Shown one piece after another: positions 41,793 to 51,398 of a DNA stretch of 64,000 nucleotides. The translations under genes were made by a program, and so were the position numbers. The stretch is from Terribium retamae. GTDB lineage: Bacteria; Pseudomonadota; Alphaproteobacteria; Rhizobiales; Rhizobiaceae. Position 1 is the first letter of the stretch; every line of letters starts with the position of its first letter. The stretch is taken from contig NZ_JAKREW010000024.1 of NCBI RefSeq assembly GCF_022347545.1, positions 1 to 64,000 of the forward strand. The letters run 5' to 3'. The notes under the pieces are model-generated. The model did not search any database and was not told the DNA's origin. It worked only from the letters and a program-made list of their open reading frames with translations.

Positions 41793-43778
41793 ATGGTGGA
41801 GATCGGTCATTTCGCTCTGGTTCTGGCCTTTGCGCTCGCACTGATCCAGACCATCGTGCCGTTGGTTGGCGCGCGTATCGGCAGTGACCGGATGATGGCG
41901 GTGGCTGCGCCAACAGCCATTACCGGCTTTGCTCTGACGGCTCTTTCCTTCGCAGCCCTCATGGTTGCTTATGCCGGTTCGGACTTCTCGGTCGTCAATG
42001 TCTGGGAAAATTCGCACTCTTTGCAGCCGATGATCTACAAGCTCACCGGAACATGGGGCAATCACGAAGGCTCGATGCTTTTGTGGGTTCTGATCCTGGC
42101 CTTCTTCGGTGCCCTTGTCGCGGCCTTCGGCGCCAATCTGCCGGCCAGCCTCAAGGCCAATGTCCTGGCTGTGCAGGGTTCGATCGGTCTTGCGTTCTTC
42201 TTGTTCATCCTGATCACGTCCAATCCCTTTGCCCGTTTGATCCCGGCCCCGGTCGAAGGACGTGACCTCAATCCGATCCTGCAGGATCTCGGATTGGCCG
42301 TGCATCCGCCGCTGCTCTATCTGGGTTATGTCGGCTTCTCCATCTGCTTCTCATTCTCGGTCGCTGCCCTGATCGATGGCCGCATCGATGCCGCCTGGGC
42401 GCGTTGGGTGCGACCCTGGACGCTGGTGGCCTGGATATTCCTCACCGGCGGCATCGCGGTCGGCTCCTACTGGGCCTATTACGAGCTCGGTTGGGGCGGC
42501 TTCTGGTTCTGGGACCCGGTCGAGAACGCCTCCTTCATGCCCTGGCTGGCCGGTACGGCATTGCTGCATTCAGCCATCGTCATGGAAAAACGCTCTGCGT
42601 TGAAGATCTGGACGCTGCTGCTTGCTATCCTCACCTTCTCGTTGTCACTGCTCGGCACGTTCCTGGTGCGGTCGGGCGTGCTCACCTCCGTCCATGCCTT
42701 CGCCACGGATCCGTCGCGCGGCATCTTCATCCTATGCATCTTGCTGTTCTTCATCGGCGGTTCCTTGGCGCTGTTTGCATTACGCGCCTCCTCGCTCACT
42801 GCCGGCGGCCTGTTCCAGCCGATCTCGCGCGAGGGAGCATTGGTGCTGAACAATCTGTTCTTGACCACGGCCACTGCGACTGTGCTGATCGGCACGCTCT
42901 ACCCGCTTGCCCTTGAAGCCCTGACGGGCGACAAGATTTCGGTCGGCGAGCCGTTCTTCAACCTGACCTTCGGTCCCTTGATGGTGCCGCTCTTGTTGCT
43001 AGTGCCCTTCGGGCCATTGCTTGCCTGGAAGCGCGGCGATCTTCTCGCGGTCGCCCAACGCCTGATGGCCGCTTTCGGTGCTGCTTTGCTGGCGGCGTTG
43101 GTCACCCTCTTTTTCATCGATGGCGGTTCGGTGCTTGCTGCCACCGGTGCGGGTCTCGCCGTCTGGCTGATCTTTGGCGCAGCCACCGACCTTGCCATGA
43201 AGGCGGGTTTCAGGTCGGTGACGTTCCCGGTCATGCTGCGCCGTCTCGTGGGGCTGCCGCGTTCGGTCTTCGGCACTGCGTTTGCGCATGCCGGTCTTGG
43301 CATCACGCTGATCGGGCTGGTGGGCACGCTGAACTTCGGTGAGGAGCATATCCTGACCATGAAGCCGCAACAGACCGTGGAAGTTGCCGGCCGCACCATC
43401 CGTTTCGAAGGAATTCAGCCGATGAAGGGGCCGAACTTCAACGAGGATCGCGCCCACTTCCAACTGATCAACGCTGGTGGCCAAGTGACCGCCACGATCA
43501 GCTCATCCAAGCGCTTCTACCCAGCTCGCCAGATGCCAACCACAGAGGCGGGCATCAAGACGATAGGCTTCAGCCAGCTTTACATCGCACTTGGTGATGA
43601 ATCTGCGGATGGCTCGGTCGTTGCGCGCATCTGGTGGAAGCCGCTGGTGACGCTGATCTGGCTGGGTGGTCTCGTCATGATGATGGGCGGTGCGGTCTCG
43701 CTGGCAGACCGTCGCCTGCGCGTTGGCGCTCCCGCCAGACGCAAGAGCAAGCCAGTGCCCGTGGCCAGTCCGTCATGA
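41793..43778 (+). CDS. ccmF: Haem lyase CcmF (CycK)
   Basis: A 661-aa polytopic membrane protein with about 14 helices. It contains the tryptophan-rich haem-handling WWD domain (GWGGFWFWDPVENASFMPW) and conserved histidines such as WGNHEGSMLLW and AVHPPLLYLGY. It catalyses haem ligation to apocytochrome c with CcmH and CcmI. The ATG at 41793 is used; the longer frame starts inside ccmE. Its TGA overlaps the ATG of ccmH (ATGA), indicating coupling. Confidence 0.96.
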   Translation: MVEIGHFALVLAFALALIQTIVPLVGARIGSDRMMAVAAPTAITGFALTALSFAALMVAYAGSDFSVVNVWENSHSLQPMIYKLTGTWGNHEGSMLLWVLILAFFGALVAAFGANLPASLKANVLAVQGSIGLAFFLFILITSNPFARLIPAPVEGRDLNPILQDLGLAVHPPLLYLGYVGFSICFSFSVAALIDGRIDAAWARWVRPWTLVAWIFLTGGIAVGSYWAYYELGWGGFWFWDPVENASFMPWLAGTALLHSAIVMEKRSALKIWTLLLAILTFSLSLLGTFLVRSGVLTSVHAFATDPSRGIFILCILLFFIGGSLALFALRASSLTAGGLFQPISREGALVLNNLFLTTATATVLIGTLYPLALEALTGDKISVGEPFFNLTFGPLMVPLLLLVPFGPLLAWKRGDLLAVAQRLMAAFGAALLAALVTLFFIDGGSVLAATGAGLAVWLIFGAATDLAMKAGFRSVTFPVMLRRLVGLPRSVFGTAFAHAGLGITLIGLVGTLNFGEEHILTMKPQQTVEVAGRTIRFEGIQPMKGPNFNEDRAHFQLINAGGQVTATISSSKRFYPARQMPTTEAGIKTIGFSQLYIALGDESADGSVVARIWWKPLVTLIWLGGLVMMMGGAVSLADRRLRVGAPARRKSKPVPVASPS

Positions 43779-44242
43779 GCATGCGTCGTTTTCTTGCCGG
43801 ATTGATGTTGGGACTCGTTCTGCTCGCCTCCGGCGGTGCCTATGCCGTCAAGCCTGGCGAGATGTTGTCCGATCCGGAACTTGAAGCGCGCGCACGTTCC
43901 TTGTCGGCTGGTTTGCGGTGCATGGTGTGCCAGAACCAGTCAATCGACGAATCCGATGCTGATCTGGCGCGCGATTTGCGCGTCCTGGTGCGCGATCGGC
44001 TGAAAGCCGGTGACAGCGACAAACAGGTCATCGACTATGTCGTCTCGCGCTATGGCGAGTTCGTGCTTTTGAAGCCGCGTTTCGAATGGCGTACCGCGTT
44101 GCTCTGGGGTGCGCCCGTGCTGCTGCTTCTGGTCGGGGGCGCATTCATGGTGTTGGCGGCGCGTCGACCAAAAGCCGTGGAAACGCCTGGGTTGAGCGCG
44201 GACGAAAAGGCGAAGCTCGACGCGATTCTGAAGCACGACTAA
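43775..44242 (+). CDS. ccmH: Cytochrome c maturation protein CcmH (CycL)
   Basis: A 155-aa protein. The signal peptide (residues 1-24) is followed by the redox motif LRCMVCQNQSI with Cys49 and Cys52, which reduces apocytochrome cysteines before haem attachment. A membrane helix lies at about residues 110-130, and a short cytoplasmic tail ends the protein. Like most alphaproteobacterial forms it lacks the fused TPR domain, which is carried by CcmI here. It is the last gene of the four-gene operon. Confidence 0.95.
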   Translation: MSMRRFLAGLMLGLVLLASGGAYAVKPGEMLSDPELEARARSLSAGLRCMVCQNQSIDESDADLARDLRVLVRDRLKAGDSDKQVIDYVVSRYGEFVLLKPRFEWRTALLWGAPVLLLLVGGAFMVLAARRPKAVETPGLSADEKAKLDAILKHD

Positions 44243-44373
44243 GCGCCTCTTCATAACCTCGGCCAACATTACCAAAGTTTCATCTACCGGAAATGAAGCG
44301 GTAATGTCGTCTTCTCTATCTGTTGTCCCGAAGGATGCCGCTTGAGCATCCATTTCTAGAGGATAACGGATCG

Positions 44374-45891
44374 ATGACTGCTACCCCAACTTCCTCCCGC
44401 ACTCGTTCGCGTCTGGCCGCCGCCGCCGCTTCACTGGCCATCGCTGGCGCTATCGGCGTCGGTGCGCTCACCACCGGCACGGCTCCCGTCATGGCGGAGG
44501 CCGTCAGCGTCCAGGCCCCGCAGGTGCCGGGCTTCGCCGATCTCGTCGAGAAGGTTTCGCCGGCCGTTGTTTCGGTTCAGGTGAAGGCCAAGGTTCAGCC
44601 GGCTTCCGACGAAGGTGGCCTTCCGTTCGACGCTCCCGACTTCTTCCAGGATAATCCGCAGCTCAAGCGCTTCTTCAAGGAGTTCCGTGGTGGTCCCAAC
44701 GGCCAGCGCTTCCAGCATCGTGAAAACCCGAACCGCCAGCCGCGTCCGGTAGCGCAGGGGTCCGGCTTCTTCATTTCCGAGGACGGTTACATCGTCACCA
44801 ACAATCACGTGGTCGACGGTGGCTCGGCCTTCACCATCGTCACGACCGATGGCAAGGAATTCGACGCCAAGCTGGTCGGTACCGATCAGCGCACCGACCT
44901 TGCAGTGCTCAAGGTCGACGCAAAGGACCAGAAATTCACCTATGTCGAGTTCGCGGACGACTCCAAAGTTCGCGTTGGTGACTGGGTGGTCGCCGTCGGC
45001 AATCCGTTCGGCCTTGGGGGTACCGTCACATCCGGCATCGTCTCCGCCCGCGGCCGCGACATCGGTGCCGGCCCGTACGACGATTTCATCCAGATCGATG
45101 CTCCGGTGAATCGCGGCAACTCAGGTGGCCCGACCTTCAACCAGAGTGGCCAGGTGGTCGGTATCAACACCGCTATCTTCTCGCCTTCGGGCGGCAGCGT
45201 CGGCATCGCCTTCGACATTCCGGCGTCCACCGCCAAGCAGGTCGTGGAAGTGCTGATGAAGGGCGGCACGGTCGAGCGCGGCTGGCTTGGGGTCGAAATC
45301 CAGCCGGTAACCGCCGATATCGCGGAGTCGCTCGGTCTGAAGACTGAAAAGGGCGCACTGGTTTCCGGTGCTCAGGACGACAGCCCCGCCAAGAAAGCGG
45401 GTATCGTCGCTGGCGATGTCATTACCCAGGTTGACGGCAAGGATGTCGCAACCACCAAGGAACTGGCTCGCCTGATCGGCGCCTACCAGCCCGGCAAGTC
45501 GGTGGATGTGACTGTCTGGCGTGGCGGCAAGGCTGAGACGATCAAGGTCGACCTTGGCAAATTGCCGAATGGCGACAAGATGGCGTCGGCCGGCAAGCCG
45601 TCGGAACCGTCGGGCACCAACTCGCTGGCTGACCTTGGCCTGACCGTCACCAAGTCCGAAGACGGCAAGGGCGTGGTCGTGACCGACGTCGATCCCGATA
45701 GCGATGCCGCGGATCGTGGCATTCAGCCGGGCGATGTCATCACTGCAGTCAATGCCCAGGAAGTGGCTGGCGCCTCCGACATCTCCGCAGCGATGAAGGA
45801 AGCCCAGAAGTCTGGCCGCAAGCAGGTGCTGGTGCAGATCAGCCGCGAAGACACCAACCGCTTCGTGACGCTGCCGGTCGCGAAGGGCTGA
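44374..45891 (+). CDS. degP: Periplasmic serine protease/chaperone DegP (HtrA)
   Basis: A 505-aa HtrA protease. A signal peptide runs to about residue 42 (PVMAEA). The trypsin-like domain has His145 (TNNHVV), Asp175 (RTDLAVL) and Ser250 (NRGNSGGP). Two PDZ domains follow, one at residues ~285-380 and one at ~405-495. A long, Gln/Phe-rich LA-loop-like segment (residues 80-125) precedes the protease core. It degrades or refolds damaged envelope proteins. It lies 131 bp after ccmH with its own ribosome binding site (GAGGA). The position next to the cytochrome maturation genes is that of Sinorhizobium degP1. Confidence 0.94.
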   Translation: MTATPTSSRTRSRLAAAAASLAIAGAIGVGALTTGTAPVMAEAVSVQAPQVPGFADLVEKVSPAVVSVQVKAKVQPASDEGGLPFDAPDFFQDNPQLKRFFKEFRGGPNGQRFQHRENPNRQPRPVAQGSGFFISEDGYIVTNNHVVDGGSAFTIVTTDGKEFDAKLVGTDQRTDLAVLKVDAKDQKFTYVEFADDSKVRVGDWVVAVGNPFGLGGTVTSGIVSARGRDIGAGPYDDFIQIDAPVNRGNSGGPTFNQSGQVVGINTAIFSPSGGSVGIAFDIPASTAKQVVEVLMKGGTVERGWLGVEIQPVTADIAESLGLKTEKGALVSGAQDDSPAKKAGIVAGDVITQVDGKDVATTKELARLIGAYQPGKSVDVTVWRGGKAETIKVDLGKLPNGDKMASAGKPSEPSGTNSLADLGLTVTKSEDGKGVVVTDVDPDSDAADRGIQPGDVITAVNAQEVAGASDISAAMKEAQKSGRKQVLVQISREDTNRFVTLPVAKG

Positions 45892-46204
45892 TCGATCGCC
45901 GCAGGCAAGGATATTGCCGGGAATGCCCGGTCCGTGGGGGCACGGACCCGAGCAAGCCGGTTTGCCTTTGCCTTCCGGTGTCCTTCGGATGTGAGCCGTC
46001 CACCGGGCTGGCCCATATCCGGAAACTCAGCCTCCAGAGCGGTGGTGTCGCACCCCCGGATCACCGCGAAGGAAGCATGGTCGGCGTGTCAGTGAGTAGT
46101 GTCCGACCTCAGCGGCAGCGGGGCTCTTGTCCCGCTGCCGCAAAATCACAGGATGTCCAGAGATGTCTGCCGCAACGGCTTCGGAAATTGCGTATAACGG
46201 CTCC
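45892..46204. other. Intergenic region, degP / response regulator
   Basis: A 313-bp region. GGTCCGTG pairs with CACGGACC around GGGG near 45930-45950. A second, perfect 10-bp hairpin lies at 46113-46140. Neither has a T-run. It presumably contains the degP terminator and the promoter of the two-component/glnE operon. Confidence 0.5.
46113..46140. terminator. Perfect GC hairpin before the response-regulator gene
   Basis: CGGCAGCGGG at 46113-46122 pairs with CCCGCTGCCG at 46131-46140, with an 8-base loop. CAAAATCA follows, so there is no T-tract. It lies 64 bp before the ATG. It may be a leader structure or a Rho-assisted terminator. Confidence 0.4.
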
Positions 46205-46879
46205 ATGAAGATTCTGGTCATCGAAGACGATCGGGAAGCCGCCGACTATCTGGAAAAGGCCTTCACGGAGGCGGGGCATACCGCCCATGTCGCCGGCGAC
46301 GGAGAGACTGGCTTTGCGCTGGCCGACAGCGGCGACTATGACGTGATGGTGGTCGATCGCATGCTGCCACGCCGCGACGGCCTTTCGGTGATCGCGGCGC
46401 TGCGGTCGCGGGGCAATACAACGCCGGTGCTCATCCTTTCCGCGCTTGGTGAGGTGGATGACCGCGTCACCGGTCTGCGTGCGGGTGGGGACGACTATCT
46501 GACCAAGCCTTATGCCTTCTCCGAACTGCTGGCGCGCGTCGAGGTGCTGAACCGTCGCGCCGGCGTGAAGGAGAGCGAGACCGTCTACAGGAGTGGTGAT
46601 CTCGAACTCGACCGGCTTTCCCACTCGGTTAAGCGTGCGGGCAAAGAGATCGTCTTGCAGCCCCGGGAATTTCGCCTGCTTGAATATCTGATGCGCCATG
46701 CCGGCCAGGTGGTGACGCGTACCATGCTGCTTGAGAATGTCTGGGATTATCACTTCGATCCGCAGACCAACGTCATCGACGTGCACGTGTCGCGACTGCG
46801 GGGCAAGATCGAGAAGGGCTTCGAAAAGCCGATCCTGCATACCATCCGCGGCGCCGGCTATATGCTGAAGAGCGGCTAA
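46205..46879 (+). CDS. OmpR-family response regulator
   Basis: A 224-aa regulator. The receiver domain has acidic residues at 8-9 (IEDDREAA), the phosphorylation site Asp51 (MVVDRMLPRRDG) and the switch region YLTKPYAFSELLAR. A winged helix follows (LQPREFRLLEYLMRHAGQVV and LHTIRGAGYMLKSG). It is the partner of the kinase that begins six bases after its stop. In rhizobia this pair sits between degP and glnE. I do not know a settled function. Confidence 0.9.
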   Translation: MKILVIEDDREAADYLEKAFTEAGHTAHVAGDGETGFALADSGDYDVMVVDRMLPRRDGLSVIAALRSRGNTTPVLILSALGEVDDRVTGLRAGGDDYLTKPYAFSELLARVEVLNRRAGVKESETVYRSGDLELDRLSHSVKRAGKEIVLQPREFRLLEYLMRHAGQVVTRTMLLENVWDYHFDPQTNVIDVHVSRLRGKIEKGFEKPILHTIRGAGYMLKSG

Positions 46880-46885
46880 GCGCCA

Positions 46886-48373
46886 ATGGCTCTTACCGTG
46901 CCAGCCATCATGAAGACGACGGCGGCGCGCCTCTCCGCGCTGTATCTTCTGCTGTTCGCGATCTGTGCCGTCCTCCTGGTCTTCTACATGACCTCGCTGT
47001 CGGCGCGTATGCTGACGGCGCAGACCCAGGAAACCATCAACGAAGAGGTGGCGGATCTCGCACGCTCCTATCAGCGTGGCGGTCTGCCATTCCTCGTGCG
47101 CACCATGGAGCGGCGGTCGCGTGCGCCCGGCGCGAATCTCTACATGATTGCTGATCCGAACGGTGAGGTTCTGGCCGGCAACGTCCAGAGCATCGAGCCT
47201 GGGGTGATCGCGCGGGAGGGCTGGACCGAAATCCCGTTCTCCTATGAGCGTTACGGCGAGAGCACTGGTGGCGAACAGGCTCAAGGCGCGAATGACGCCG
47301 GAAAAACATCCGGGCAGGCATCGCCTCAGATTCGGCGCAACAAAGGACACGACGCCATAGCGCTCGTGGTGCGGCTGCCCAACCAGATGATCCTGCTGGT
47401 CGGTCGCGATCTCGGCGAGCCAGAGCGGTTCCGCAGCGTTGTGCGCCGGGCACTCACCTTGACACTGGGCATGATGGGCCTAGGTGCGTTGCTGATCTGG
47501 TTCCTGGTCGGTCGCACCGCGTTGAAGCGCATAGACAACGTGTCGGAAGCCAGTCGCCGCATCATGGGTGGCGACCTCACCGGTCGGCTTCCGGTGACCG
47601 GCGCAGGCGACGAATTCGACCGCCTTTCGGAGAATCTCAATGCAATGCTTGCGCGCATCGCCACCTTGAACGAAGGCCTGAAACAAGTTTCCGACAACAT
47701 CGCACACGATCTCAAGACGCCGCTGACGAGGCTGCGCAACCGCGCCGAGGCTGTGTTGTCGGGCAAGCACAGCGCGGCCGACTACAAAGCTGCGCTGGAA
47801 GGTACGATCGCTGAGTCCGACCAACTCATCAAAACTTTCAACGCCATCCTGATGATTTCGCGGCTGGAGGCCGGATATTCGTCCGAGAATACGACTCAGG
47901 TCGATCTCGCAGCGACCGTGCGCGATGTCGTTGAACTTTATGAGCCGGTTGCGGAAGAAGCCGGCGTGACTCTGGAGGCCAACGTCACCGGCCCATATCT
48001 GATCGAAGGCAATCGCGAACTGATCGGGCAGGCGCTTTCGAACATCGTCGACAATGCCATCAAATATTCCACCGATGCGACAGTCAAACCGGCGGTGAAG
48101 GTTTCGCTCGAGCACATTGCAGGCAAGATCAATCTCGTTGTTGCCGACAATGGCCAGGGTATTCCGGATGACGCCGATCGCGCACGTGTCACCGAGCGTT
48201 TCGTCCGGCTGGAAAAGAGCCGTTCGCAGCCGGGATCGGGGCTCGGGCTCAGCCTCGCCAAGGCAATCATGAAATTCCACAAGGGTACCCTTGATCTGCA
48301 ACCCGCCGATCCCGGACTATGTGTCGTCATGAGCTTTCCGGAACGGGAAGCGGCGCAGGGGAGAAACGGATGA
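46886..48373 (+). CDS. Sensor histidine kinase (EnvZ/CpxA-like architecture)
   Basis: A 495-aa inner-membrane kinase. TM1 is at about residues 15-35, followed by a periplasmic loop of ~145 residues with a Gly/Gln-rich insertion (GGEQAQGANDAGKTSGQAS), then TM2 at about 190-212 and HAMP. His274 in SDNIAHDLKTPLTRLRN is the phosphorylation site. The ATPase domain has IVDNAIKYS, ADNGQGIPDD and GSGLGLSLAKAI. Its stop overlaps the glnE start by four bases (ATGA), so kinase and glnE expression are tied together. The signal sensed is unknown. Confidence 0.9.
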   Translation: MALTVPAIMKTTAARLSALYLLLFAICAVLLVFYMTSLSARMLTAQTQETINEEVADLARSYQRGGLPFLVRTMERRSRAPGANLYMIADPNGEVLAGNVQSIEPGVIAREGWTEIPFSYERYGESTGGEQAQGANDAGKTSGQASPQIRRNKGHDAIALVVRLPNQMILLVGRDLGEPERFRSVVRRALTLTLGMMGLGALLIWFLVGRTALKRIDNVSEASRRIMGGDLTGRLPVTGAGDEFDRLSENLNAMLARIATLNEGLKQVSDNIAHDLKTPLTRLRNRAEAVLSGKHSAADYKAALEGTIAESDQLIKTFNAILMISRLEAGYSSENTTQVDLAATVRDVVELYEPVAEEAGVTLEANVTGPYLIEGNRELIGQALSNIVDNAIKYSTDATVKPAVKVSLEHIAGKINLVVADNGQGIPDDADRARVTERFVRLEKSRSQPGSGLGLSLAKAIMKFHKGTLDLQPADPGLCVVMSFPEREAAQGRNG

Positions 48374-51336
48374 CGGCAAGTGCAGCGGCAGCCCGGGACA
48401 AGCTGAACTGGCGACTCGAACCGAAAACCAGGCTCGTACCCCTCGATGCCGGGCATGCCCGCGATAAACTCGCCGATATCGTTGCCGCAGCCAAGGAAGA
48501 TGAATTGCCGCGTTTGGCAAAGTTCCTGTCCGGCAAGGGCCCGGCACAGGATTTTCTTGCCGCGGTCTTCGATCTTTCTCCCTTCCTGCGTGACCTTGCC
48601 AGGCGCAGGCCGCAGATACTCGACGCCTTGCTCGACGAAACGGTTGAACAGCGGCTCGAGACAGTCAACAAGGCGATGGCGGCCGCGGCACGCGCCGAAA
48701 ATGCCTCCGAACAGAACCTGATGATGGAATTGCGCCGCTTGAAAGCGGAGGCACATTTCCTGATCGCACTGGATGATCTGAGCGGTGTCGCGGAGACTGC
48801 GCTGACCGTGCGACGTCTGTCGGACCTTGCCGACGCCTCTATTCGCGCGGCGGTCGATTTCCTGCTGCGCGACGCCCATGCACAGGGCAAGTTGAAGCTG
48901 GCCGATCCCGAAAACCCCACGCTGAAATCCGGCTGGGTTCTGCTTGGTATGGGCAAGCTCGGCGCCCATGAACTGAACTTTTCCTCCGACATCGACCTTG
49001 TCGTTTTCTTCGATCCCGAAGCGCCGGCGGTGATCGATCCGCTGGATGGCACCGAGATGTTCTCGCGATTGACCCGCAGGCTGGTTCGCATTCTGCAGGA
49101 TCGTACCGAACACGGTTACGTCTTCCGTACCGATCTCAGGCTGAGACCGGATCCCGGCTCGACACCGCTTGCGATCCCGATCGAAGCGGCGCTGACCTAC
49201 TACGAGGGGCGAGGCCAGAACTGGGAGCGGGCAGCGATGATCAAGGCCCGACCCGTGGCCGGCGACATCGCCGCCGGGAAGGCTTTCCTGAAGGAACTCC
49301 AGCCCTATGTCTGGCGCAAATACATGGACTATGCGGCGATCGCCGACGTCCATTCGATCAAGCGCCAGATCCATGCCCACAAGGGCCACGGCGAGGTCGC
49401 CGTAAAAGGCCACAATGTCAAGCTCGGCCGCGGCGGCATCCGCGAGATCGAGTTCTTCGTGCAGACCCAGCAGCTGATCGCCGGAGGCCGGTTTCCCGAG
49501 CTGCGTGGACGCGAGACGGTGCCGATGCTGGGGGAACTTGCGGCGCGCGGCTGGATCACGACCGAAGCGCGCGACGTGCTTGCCAATCAATACTGGTTCC
49601 TGCGCCGTGTCGAGCACGCCATCCAGATGGTGGCGGATGAGCAGACCCACATGTTGCCGGAAGATGACGAGGGGCTGGAACGAATCGCCCACATGCTGGG
49701 CTACAAGGACGCCGATAGCTTCGCTGCTGCTTTCCGTGCAGCTTTGCAGCAGGTAGAGGGGCACTATGCTGCCTTGTTCGAAGCGGCACCCGAACTGTCG
49801 GCCGGTGTCGGCAACCTGGTCTTCACTGGCGATGTCGACGATCCCGACACACTGCAAACCCTGCACCAGATGGGGTTCCAGCGCCCGAGCGATATCTGTC
49901 GTGTCATCCGCACCTGGCATTTCGGCCGCTATCGCGTGACACGGTCGGCAGAGGCGCGCGAACGCCTCACCGAACTTACGCCAGCCTTGCTGGAAGCGTT
50001 CGGCAAGACGCGCCGCGCCGACGAGGCCTTGATGCGCTTCGACGAATTCCTCTCTGGTTTGCCGGCTGGCATCCAGCTGTTTTCGCTGCTGCAATCCAAT
50101 CCCGGTCTGCTGCGCCTGATGGCGACGATCATGGGCGCGGCGCCCCGGCTGGCGGCGATCATTACGCGCCGCCCACATGTGTTCGACGGCTTGCTCGATC
50201 CGGCCTTGCTGACCGAGTTGCCCAACCGCGCCTACCTTTCGGGACGACTTGCCGCCTTTATCGATGGTGATCGTCCCTACGAGGACGTGCTCGACCGGCT
50301 GCGCATCTTCGCGGCTGAACAAAAGTTTCTCATTGGCGTACGTCTCCTTGCCGGCTCCATCGATTCGATGCGTGCCGGCCGGGCGTTCTCCGATCTGGCC
50401 GACCTTACCATCGGCGCCGCCTTGCAGGCCGTGATGGACGAGTTCGCACAGCGCCACGGCCGCGTGCCCGGCGGCAGGGTGACGCTCCTGGGCATGGGCA
50501 AGCTCGGTAGCCGAGAGCTGACTGCCGGCTCCGATGTCGACTTGATCCTTCTCTACGACCATGATGAGCAGGCTGAAGAATCCGACGGCGAAAAACCGCT
50601 GGCGCCGTCGCACTATTTTGCACGCCTCACGCAGCGCCTGATCGCTGCCGTTTCGGCACCAACAGCCGAGGGCGTGCTGTACGAACTGGACTTGCGGCTG
50701 CGTCCTTCGGGCAACAAGGGGCCGGTGGCGACGCATGTCGACGCCTTCCGCAAATATCAGAGGCAGGAAGCCTGGACCTGGGAGCAGATGGCTCTGACAC
50801 GGGCGAGGGCGATTGCCGGCGACGAGGCACTTTGCGCTGAAATCGATGCTGAGGTGACTTCAATCCTCGCTCAACCGCGCGACCGCGCGAAAGTGGCAGC
50901 TGAGGCCGTCGAAATGCGCAAGCTGATTGAGCAGGAAAAGCCGCCGCACGATCTGTGGGACATCAAGCTAGTTCCCGGAGGCTTGATCGACCTGGAATTC
51001 ATAGCCCAGGTCGCGACCATTACCGGCCAGCTCGAAGGCGATATGCGCACGCCTGGTACCATCCAGACTTTAGCGCGGCTCGACCCCGAATTTGCCGAGC
51101 CGGATATCAAGCAGGAACTGCACGACGCATATTCGCTTTATTTAGCGGTCAGCCAGATGATCAGGTTGTGCCTGACGAGCACATTTGAACGCGATGACGT
51201 GCCGCCAGGTTTGGTAGACCTGCTTCTGGCGGCGACCGATCTGCCGGACTTCAAGGTGCTGGAAGCGCACCTCAAAGAGACGTCGCAAAAGGTGAGAGAG
51301 AATTTCGACCTTTTGCTGCGTGGGAAACGCTCGTGA
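48370..51336 (+). CDS. glnE: Bifunctional glutamine synthetase adenylyltransferase/deadenylase
   Basis: A 988-aa enzyme that adenylylates and deadenylylates glutamine synthetase in response to PII and glutamine. It has two nucleotidyltransferase domains, each with the G-K-L-G...D-x-D signature: GKLGAHELNFSSDIDLVVFF in the N-terminal (deadenylylase) half and GKLGSRELTAGSDVDLILLY in the C-terminal (adenylylase) half. Helical bundle domains follow each. The ATG at 48370 overlaps the kinase stop codon. The full length fits rhizobial GlnE. The coupling to a two-component system suggests shared regulation, though a functional link is not established. Confidence 0.95.
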   Translation: MTASAAAARDKLNWRLEPKTRLVPLDAGHARDKLADIVAAAKEDELPRLAKFLSGKGPAQDFLAAVFDLSPFLRDLARRRPQILDALLDETVEQRLETVNKAMAAAARAENASEQNLMMELRRLKAEAHFLIALDDLSGVAETALTVRRLSDLADASIRAAVDFLLRDAHAQGKLKLADPENPTLKSGWVLLGMGKLGAHELNFSSDIDLVVFFDPEAPAVIDPLDGTEMFSRLTRRLVRILQDRTEHGYVFRTDLRLRPDPGSTPLAIPIEAALTYYEGRGQNWERAAMIKARPVAGDIAAGKAFLKELQPYVWRKYMDYAAIADVHSIKRQIHAHKGHGEVAVKGHNVKLGRGGIREIEFFVQTQQLIAGGRFPELRGRETVPMLGELAARGWITTEARDVLANQYWFLRRVEHAIQMVADEQTHMLPEDDEGLERIAHMLGYKDADSFAAAFRAALQQVEGHYAALFEAAPELSAGVGNLVFTGDVDDPDTLQTLHQMGFQRPSDICRVIRTWHFGRYRVTRSAEARERLTELTPALLEAFGKTRRADEALMRFDEFLSGLPAGIQLFSLLQSNPGLLRLMATIMGAAPRLAAIITRRPHVFDGLLDPALLTELPNRAYLSGRLAAFIDGDRPYEDVLDRLRIFAAEQKFLIGVRLLAGSIDSMRAGRAFSDLADLTIGAALQAVMDEFAQRHGRVPGGRVTLLGMGKLGSRELTAGSDVDLILLYDHDEQAEESDGEKPLAPSHYFARLTQRLIAAVSAPTAEGVLYELDLRLRPSGNKGPVATHVDAFRKYQRQEAWTWEQMALTRARAIAGDEALCAEIDAEVTSILAQPRDRAKVAAEAVEMRKLIEQEKPPHDLWDIKLVPGGLIDLEFIAQVATITGQLEGDMRTPGTIQTLARLDPEFAEPDIKQELHDAYSLYLAVSQMIRLCLTSTFERDDVPPGLVDLLLAATDLPDFKVLEAHLKETSQKVRENFDLLLRGKRS

Positions 51337-51398
51337 GGAACTGACACCTCGGGGCGTTTTCCAGAGCATCGGGGGTGACGATGCAACAGGAGAAACCG

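Noticed and set aside
47938..50736. 932-codon minus-strand ORF opposite glnE
   Set aside because: Antisense shadow of glnE with Gln/His/Arg-rich nonsense. GlnE has full family motifs on the plus strand.
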